64,000 bases of DNA, taken from the NCBI RefSeq assembly GCF_018274385.1, contig NZ_JAAFYZ010000010.1, positions 41,586 through 105,585 of the forward strand, written 5' to 3'. The stretch comes from Catenulispora pinistramenti (GTDB lineage Bacteria; Actinomycetota; Actinomycetes; Streptomycetales; Catenulisporaceae). Both the position numbers and the translations under genes were made by a program. Positions within the stretch are counted from its first letter, which is position 1. Every line of letters starts with the position of its first letter. Of the stretch, positions 59,573-64,000 are shown one piece after another. The notes beneath the pieces were generated by a model. That model was not told the origin of the DNA, ran no database searches, and saw only the letters and a list, made by a program, of their open reading frames with translations.

Positions 59573-59737
59573 ATGACCTTGATATCGGCAGATCCTTATG
59601 TTCCCCGGCACGCCAACCGCCGCGCCGCGACGCGGATCGGCGCCGGGTCCGGCTATGTGGGCACGCGGCGTAGACAGGAGCCGGATTGGTTCCTGACGCT
59701 GTTGGACGGCGTGAGGGCCTCATGGTCGATGACTTGA
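59573..59737 (+). CDS. Small hypothetical protein
   Basis: A 54-residue basic protein from ATG 59573. SADPYVPRHANRRAATRIG and EPDWFLTLLDGVRASWS. It overlaps the next gene by 16 bases, suggesting coupled translation. No family recognised. Confidence 0.5.
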   Translation: MTLISADPYVPRHANRRAATRIGAGSGYVGTRRRQEPDWFLTLLDGVRASWSMT

Positions 59738-60546
59738 TCCCCGCGCGCCCGCCGGCGTTGTCCGATCCACGGGCTGCGGTCCAGGCGCTGCTGTCCAAGC
59801 TGCTGGCTGCCTCCACCGACCCCGACGTCAACGCCCGGGATGCTCTGGCGTTCGCTGTCCATGAGCACGCATTGCAGCTCCGTGAGGCCGACCCGGCGGC
59901 GGTCACGCCCCGGATGATCCAGGCCGCGGAGATGCTGGCCGATGGAGCCGATGCGCTGTCGGATGCGGCCAGGGCCGCCCGGGAGGTGCTGGATGAGGAG
60001 CTGACCGCCTTGGGCGGCGGCGAGATCTCTGGGAAGAGGAAGGTGCTTGACCCGGTTACCGGTGAGCCGGTCAAGGACCTGGTGACCGGCGAGGACAAGG
60101 AGGAGACGGTGTACGTGACCGGCGCCGACGGCACCCGGTACCGGCTGTTGCGCGGGCACACCGTGACCAAGGTGTTCGACGACGCGCTGATGATCGAGCT
60201 GATCGCCGCGGCGGCGCGCGCGGACTACCGGGCTCCGGCCGGGATGCCGGTGTTTCTGGCCAGCCAGTTCGGCGATGCCTTCGAGTCCGGGGTGGTCAGG
60301 GGTGCGGAGATGGCGCGGGCGGCGATCGGCTCGGGTGGCGCCTGGCTGCCCTCGGTGCTGGGTCGGTGGGCCGGGCAGCTCGGCCGCGCCGGCGACATGC
60401 GCGGGGCCGGGCTGTTGAAGGCGGCGATCCGCAGGCCGAAGATCGGCAAGAAGACGGCGGCCCGGTTCGAGCCGGTCAAGCACGCCAGTGACCCGAACAG
60501 ACCACGCTCTACCACGCCAGGCTCGCAGACGGGCTACGTGTCGTGA
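59722..60546 (+). CDS. Hypothetical protein
   Basis: A 274-residue protein from ATG 59722 after GAGGG. An Ala-rich helical N-terminal half (ALSDAARAAREVLDEELTAL), a beta hairpin region (GKRKVLDPVTGEPVKDLVTG, ETVYVTGADGTRYRLLRGHT), then helices with Gly-rich turns. No family recognised. It is the last gene of the rightward unit after the annealing protein, so a recombination or replication role is possible but unproven. Confidence 0.6.
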   Translation: MVDDLIPARPPALSDPRAAVQALLSKLLAASTDPDVNARDALAFAVHEHALQLREADPAAVTPRMIQAAEMLADGADALSDAARAAREVLDEELTALGGGEISGKRKVLDPVTGEPVKDLVTGEDKEETVYVTGADGTRYRLLRGHTVTKVFDDALMIELIAAAARADYRAPAGMPVFLASQFGDAFESGVVRGAEMARAAIGSGGAWLPSVLGRWAGQLGRAGDMRGAGLLKAAIRRPKIGKKTAARFEPVKHASDPNRPRSTTPGSQTGYVS

Positions 60547-60658
60547 TCTTTGGTCAAGGATGCGTCAAGGACGCTACTAAGCCTGCCCTTGGCCGCCATC
60601 GCCCGTGGCAATATGAACTATCCATTGTTCACCCATAACGCCTGCCGTGAGCGGGGCT

Positions 60659-60689
60659 TTGACCTGCGCATAGTTTCGTAGGCCATACT
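60659..60689 (+). promoter_or_regulatory. Candidate promoter
   Basis: TTGACC (60659-60664) and CATACT (60684-60689) are separated by 19 bases, about 90 bases before the ATG at 60780. The surrounding stretch is less GC-rich than average. Confidence 0.4.
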
Positions 60690-60779
60690 GTCCGCGTTTT
60701 GTAGGCCCACGTGTTGCGTGTGACCGGGCGGCAAACCGGTCCCGCGCCGACACCCAGTGAATCGCCAACGGGAGACGGC

Positions 60780-61166
60780 ATGACCGAGCACACCCCTGGT
60801 GGTGAGACGCTAGACCAGACCCAGGTCGGCGTCACCGAGACGATCCAACGCAACGCCGCCGCGCATGGGGCGGACCTGAACGATCCGATGACCCGGGCCG
60901 GTTTCCTCGGCTCGATGGCAGCCCTGCTGGCACTGACCCACGCCGAGGCGCGACTGCCTGAAGACCAGGCCCGTACCCACGCGCAGGCCATGCTGGATCT
61001 GGTCGACGCGCTCGGCGTGGACACGCCGAGTTTCAACGCCGGCTGGGACGCGCTGCTGGCCGTTCACGCCTCGATGATGAACAACGCGGTGAAGGCCGGA
61101 ACACTCGACACGGAGTCCAAGGACATCCTGTTTGACGCCGCCGCTCGCCTGCTGCACAACGGCTGA
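60780..61166 (+). CDS. Small helical protein
   Basis: A 128-residue protein from ATG 60780 after GGGAG. Helical: LGSMAALLALTHAEARLPED, AMLDLVDALGVDTPSF, ALLAVHASMMNNAVKAG. It is monocistronic between a promoter-like box and a terminator hairpin, next to the repressor module, and so may be expressed in lysogens. No family recognised. Confidence 0.6.
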   Translation: MTEHTPGGETLDQTQVGVTETIQRNAAAHGADLNDPMTRAGFLGSMAALLALTHAEARLPEDQARTHAQAMLDLVDALGVDTPSFNAGWDALLAVHASMMNNAVKAGTLDTESKDILFDAAARLLHNG

Positions 61167-61175
61167 CCTTTGAGC

Positions 61176-61215
61176 ACGCCAGGCCCGACTGGGTTTCCCA
61201 GTCGGGGCCTGGCGT
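61176..61215. terminator. Hairpin between convergent genes
   Basis: Arms 61176-61193 and 61197-61215 pair with a single bulge around a 3-base loop. It lies between the convergent genes ending at 61166 and 61218. No T-run on either side, so bidirectional termination is likely but not certain. Confidence 0.65.
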
Positions 61216-61217
61216 CG

Positions 61218-61652
61218 TCACGGCAGCTGACTGAACGCCTCGGTGAGGCGGGTGGCGATGGCGGCGCGCTCGGCCCGGCTCAGGTGGGCCAGGCGCACAT
61301 GCAGGGTGGCGGCATCAACATGCAGCTCCTCGGCCAACTCGTCCGGGTCGTGGGTCCACAGCAGCGCCGAAATCAGCGCCGAGAGGCTTATCAGCCGGGC
61401 CGCAGCCTGCCTGTCGATGTCATGCTCGTACTTGTCGGTCAGCCAGTGCGAGGGAATGCAGTCGTCGCGGGTCTCGGCGTGGATCAGCTCGTGGGTGAGC
61501 GCGCAGCGCCGGCCAGCCTGGTCCAGCCCGGAATCCACCACGATGGCGTGCAGCGAGCGGAAATAACGCCCGTTCTCTCCCGGCGGGAGCTTGTACCGGA
61601 CATACGTGAGTTCCGGCTGACGGCGCAGCGCCTCCCCAGGATCCCAAGCCAT
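61218..61652 (-). CDS. immA-like: ImmA/IrrE-like metallopeptidase
   Basis: A 144-residue protein from ATG 61652 after GAGGTGAG. CALTHELIHAETRDD contains the HExxH zinc-protease motif, with DRQAAARLISLSAL downstream supplying the third ligand region. ImmA-type proteases cleave an XRE repressor (ImmR) after DNA damage, releasing lytic or transfer genes. An XRE gene lies directly upstream on the same strand. The gap between them holds a perfect LexA-box match. It probably triggers induction of the prophage. Confidence 0.85.
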   Translation of the reverse strand: MAWDPGEALRRQPELTYVRYKLPPGENGRYFRSLHAIVVDSGLDQAGRRCALTHELIHAETRDDCIPSHWLTDKYEHDIDRQAAARLISLSALISALLWTHDPDELAEELHVDAATLHVRLAHLSRAERAAIATRLTEAFSQLP

Positions 61653-61706
61653 TGACTCACCTCACGCACGTTAACCGGCACGCCAGCCCGAATACCTCTT
61701 GATAGC

Positions 61707-61748
61707 GCAACGACCTGTTCGAACGCAAGTTCGAACAGGTCGTTGCGT
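61707..61748 (-). promoter_or_regulatory. Long palindrome containing a perfect LexA (SOS) box
   Basis: A 19-bp inverted repeat (61707-61725 and 61730-61748) with a 4-base loop. Its centre TCGAACGCAAGTTCGA (61720-61735) exactly fits the actinobacterial LexA box TCGAAC-N4-GTTCGA. On the minus strand TTGCGT, 18 bases, then TATCAA form a candidate promoter for the ImmA-like gene, with the -35 inside the box. The hairpin could also end the repressor transcript. Confidence 0.65.
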
Positions 61749-61769
61749 TGAGGAACCCCGCGGTGGCGG

Positions 61770-62162
61770 CTACGTCCGCAGGGCGTGAGGGTTGGCGGCC
61801 ACCGCCTGCCGCACCGCCGCCTCGACCCGCCGGTTCACCTCAGCCTGCAACTCCTCCAAGGGAATTTCGGACAGGTCGATGGGCGTGCCGGTGCGGGAAG
61901 AGACGTAGCTGGCGGGCTCGTCCCTGATCAGTTCGGGATCACCGCCGTCCAAGATCTGGGCGGCGCTGCCGGTGATCCAGCCCAGCGCTCGCTCCAGTTG
62001 AGCAAGGATCAGACCGCTGGCCCCCTTGCCCTGCTCGATGTTGCGGACCGTCCCGATAGAGACCTTCGCGGCGGCCGCAAGGTCGCGCTGGTACCACTCC
62101 TTCGCTGTCCGCCGCTGGCGGACAGCGTCGCCGAGACGCGCCAGTTCCGGTGTCCGGGCCAT
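61770..62162 (-). CDS. XRE-family repressor (ImmR/Cro-CI type)
   Basis: A 130-residue protein. ATG 62162 is chosen because AAGGAGG precedes it. The N-terminal HTH is clear: LARLGDAVRQRRTAKEWYQR, DLAAAAKVSIGTVRNIEQGK, then LILAQLERALGWITGSA. The C-terminal part is acidic then helical. It is likely the lysogeny repressor, binding the divergent region at 62163-62420. The ImmA-like gene downstream is its probable cleaving partner. Confidence 0.85.
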   Translation of the reverse strand: MARTPELARLGDAVRQRRTAKEWYQRDLAAAAKVSIGTVRNIEQGKGASGLILAQLERALGWITGSAAQILDGGDPELIRDEPASYVSSRTGTPIDLSEIPLEELQAEVNRRVEAAVRQAVAANPHALRT

Positions 62163-62420
62163 GAGGCAGCCTCCTTCCCGTGTCGTCGGCAGCTCTGGCG
62201 CCGACGAGGGGCGACTGTACCAAGCAGCACCAACTAGCACCAAAGATGTTGCCCTCGAACACTAAACTTGGTTATCTTCGACGTCCGACAGCCTACGGAG
62301 GGCACTAAATTTGTTGTTCCGGGTTGTACGGGGTAGTACGGACTGCTGGCGCTCACCGGTGACCGGCCAGGATCCTCGGGCAGTACATCTTGATCATCTC
62401 GTCATGCGGAGGTCGATGCC
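62163..62420. promoter_or_regulatory. Divergent control region with operator-like repeats
   Basis: Between the leftward repressor and rightward genes. It is less GC-rich and holds four related repeats: GCACCAACT and GCACCAAAG (62226-62245), CACTAAACTTG (62260-62270) and CACTAAATTTG (62303-62313). GTACGG occurs twice near 62326-62342. These are good candidates for repressor operators over divergent promoters. Confidence 0.55.
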
Positions 62421-62684
62421 GTGAAGAAGGTCGCCTCAGCCCCCGTTACCCCCCGGGACCGATTCCACACTGCCCCCGTCGCGGAAAGCGCACGACACAT
62501 CTACTGCGCTCCTGGTCGCTCTAGAAAGAAGCTGACATGTATCTCATGTCTGCCGGGCTGGCATCGCGTACTAAGGCCTCAAGGATCCCGGCTTCCGGTG
62601 TCGCGCTGCGCCCGGTGGCGAGAGCGGACACCGCAGGGCTGGCGCCGCCCGACTGAGCCGTCGGAGTGTGTGTCAGATGCCTGA
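62421..62684 (+). CDS. Possible small early protein
   Basis: An 87-residue basic frame from GTG 62421 after CGGAGG. It has two close cysteines (LTCISCLPGWHRV) and Arg-rich ends. Its position, first rightward gene after the repressor operators, is where Cro or excisionase genes lie, but no HTH is visible. Coding character is weak. Confidence 0.35.
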   Translation: MKKVASAPVTPRDRFHTAPVAESARHIYCAPGRSRKKLTCISCLPGWHRVLRPQGSRLPVSRCARWRERTPQGWRRPTEPSECVSDA

Positions 62685-62874
62685 GAAAACCAGTCCCGCA
62701 TGCGGCGGACCTGCAACTACGATGCCCGGATGCCCGGTGATCACAGAGCTAGCAACCTGGGCAGCGTGCAACACGTCAGAGGTTTGCTTTCCTTTTTCGG
62801 CTCGTCGAGCCACCGTTCCAGATGCTCACAGTACAACCCGGCTGCTTCAGCGTTGCCGGATTCGGGGAGGGGCC

Positions 62875-63720
62875 ATGGCGGATCAAGGGCACCGCTACAT
62901 CAGACAGGCCGCGCAGATAGCCGACCAACTCGATCAGCACGCCGCGGCCAAGAACGGCAGACGCTACGACGGCGGCGACGGGCGCGGCGGCAAAGCCGGC
63001 AGCAAAGCACCCGTCCGCATCGATGTGACCTCCGCCGTCCATGACCACGACCGCGACCAAATCCAGGAACTGGCGATCCGCCAGGCGATCCTCGAAACCC
63101 TGGACGGTCCTGGCCTGGACATTCGCCTGTCTGACCGCTCGGCACGCGGCGCCATGCTGGCACAGCTGCTCGACGACGGATACGACCCGGAGCCGGTGGC
63201 CAAGCGCACCACGTCGGCGATGCGGCGGCACTTCACCGTCCTGACGTGCGTGCTGGCCGACGCCGAGGAGTACGTGCGGATGCGCTGCCCCCGCAACCAC
63301 GCCCCGGTCCAGGGCATCCCGACCCGCACCGTCATCCCGGCCGCCCTGCTGAACATCCCCACCGGCCTGGTGGTGTGCATGCACCCCGAGTGCGACGAAA
63401 CCCCCGGGGTTCCGCGCCTGCTGAACATCGTCGAGGAGATGCTGTCCAACGACCCCGACAGTCTGCTCGGCATCGAAGAGGTCGCCTTCCTCCTGCGCGT
63501 CTCCGTGGACGCGGCCAAGCAAAGGATCCGGCGCGCCCGCGAGAAGGGCCACGAGGTGCCCGTGGTCGACTACCGCACCAGCGCCAAAGGGCAGCAGCAG
63601 GCCCTTCATCGCCTGGCCGACCTGATCAAGGCCAACAACATCGCCCGAGACCTGGGCGTCGGCATCGCCGACTGGCCCAAGCAGACCCGGCGGCGCGGCC
63701 GCCCCAACCCCGGCACCTGA
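62875..63720 (+). CDS. HTH-containing protein
   Basis: A 281-residue protein from ATG 62875 after GGAGGGG. An acidic/His-rich N-terminus leads to RNHAPVQGIPTRTVIPAALL and two Cys/His positions (CMHPECDE). A helix-turn-helix is visible near residue 200-222 (LGIEEVAFLLRVSVDAAKQR), followed by a basic end with KQTRRRGRPNPG, an AT-hook-like RGRP. Probably an early DNA-binding regulator or replication initiator-associated protein; no family is certain. It lies 42 bases before the SSB gene. Confidence 0.6.
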   Translation: MADQGHRYIRQAAQIADQLDQHAAAKNGRRYDGGDGRGGKAGSKAPVRIDVTSAVHDHDRDQIQELAIRQAILETLDGPGLDIRLSDRSARGAMLAQLLDDGYDPEPVAKRTTSAMRRHFTVLTCVLADAEEYVRMRCPRNHAPVQGIPTRTVIPAALLNIPTGLVVCMHPECDETPGVPRLLNIVEEMLSNDPDSLLGIEEVAFLLRVSVDAAKQRIRRAREKGHEVPVVDYRTSAKGQQQALHRLADLIKANNIARDLGVGIADWPKQTRRRGRPNPGT

Positions 63721-63762
63721 GCCGTGACCGCCCTGGCCTGCCCGGGGAGTAAGGAGACGCCC

Positions 63763-63957
63763 ATGGCGGGCGAGACCGTCATCACCGTGATCGGCAACCT
63801 GACCGACGACCCCGAGCTGCGCTTCACCCCGTCGGGTGCGGCGGTCGCGAACTTCACCGTCGCGTCCACGCCCCGCACCCTGGACCGCCAGACCAACGAG
63901 TGGAAGGACGGCGACGCGCTGTTCCTGCGCTGCTCGAAACGGGATGTATTGCATTAG
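63763..63957 (+). pseudogene. ssb: Single-strand DNA-binding protein, truncated
   Basis: From ATG 63763 after AAGGAG the protein begins exactly like an [23 protein letters not shown], then [20 protein letters not shown] and ALFLRCS. In actinobacterial SSBs this continues with IWREAAENVAESL, but here it reads KRDVLH and stops at 63957, after 64 residues instead of about 150-180. The following 40 bases do not continue SSB in any frame. A mobile insertion, recombination junction or assembly join at about 63936 is likely. Confidence 0.8.
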
Positions 63958-63963
63958 ATGCAA
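63949..63963. repeat. Short inverted repeat at the SSB break
   Basis: TTGCAT (63949-63954) and ATGCAA (63958-63963) flank the TAG stop. One mismatch extends the arms by three bases. It could be the end of an inserted element or a recombination core, just beyond the point where SSB homology is lost. Confidence 0.45.
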
Positions 63964-64000
63964 CACTGCGCACGGTGACCGGAAGGGCGTTGCGGCTGGC

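Noticed and set aside
1..64000. CRISPR array, rRNA, tRNA, insertion sequence or integrase
   Set aside because: No regularly spaced repeats, rRNA-like sequence, complete tRNA fold, transposase or recombinase motif was seen; an integrase may lie outside the window.

Overview
The window looks like most of a temperate, long-tailed (siphovirus-type) phage genome of a high-GC actinomycete, either a free phage or a prophage. DNA is GC-rich, starts are often GTG or TTG, and genes are packed with ATGA/GTGA overlaps. There is a WhiB-type regulator, and several families are typical of Streptomyces-like mobile DNA (DUF6197-, DUF6283-, DUF6582-, DUF2637-like, Mom-like). No housekeeping gene, rRNA, tRNA, CRISPR array or integrase is visible.

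Left arm, 0.3-28.6 kb, is the late region, read right to left on the minus strand: terminase small and large subunits, portal, small head proteins, capsid protease-scaffold, major capsid, head-tail connectors, an unusual 50-residue-repeat basic protein, major tail protein, tail chaperones, tape measure, minor tail protein, three related jelly-roll-like tail proteins, membrane proteins, HNH nuclease, GH25 endolysin, a holin-like protein and a frameshifted GP88-like gene, ending in a strong terminator. An 11-bp motif (ACAACTGAATA or ACAACTTCATA on the minus strand) recurs at 11 gene junctions. Five plus-strand cargo (moron-like) genes interrupt the arm, including a 31-residue membrane microprotein with its own promoter and terminator.

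Centre, 28.7-31.5 kb: a minus-strand WhiB-like gene, an AT-rich promoter interval and a structured GC-rich non-coding stretch mark the switch of coding strand.

Right arm, 29.7-60.5 kb, reads rightward: many small accessory genes, a DUF932 protein, a DnaN-like sliding clamp, then a DNA-modification neighbourhood (Mom-like protein, C5-cytosine methyltransferase, DpdA/TGT-like protein). Next come a two-HTH regulator, a DUF2637-like membrane protein with a cluster of CACCGGTG octamers, and a Rad52-like annealing protein. Several adjacent genes are fused in frame or lack canonical stop or start codons at their junctions.

Right end, 60.6-64 kb: a lysogeny-type switch (XRE repressor plus ImmA-like metallopeptidase, with a perfect actinobacterial LexA-box match between them), a rightward HTH protein, and an SSB gene cut short at the window edge.

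Reading frames are broken in the GP88-like, methyltransferase and 50.0-kb genes. These could be decay or sequencing error. The terminase break is different: it sits on a textbook -1 frameshift signal.
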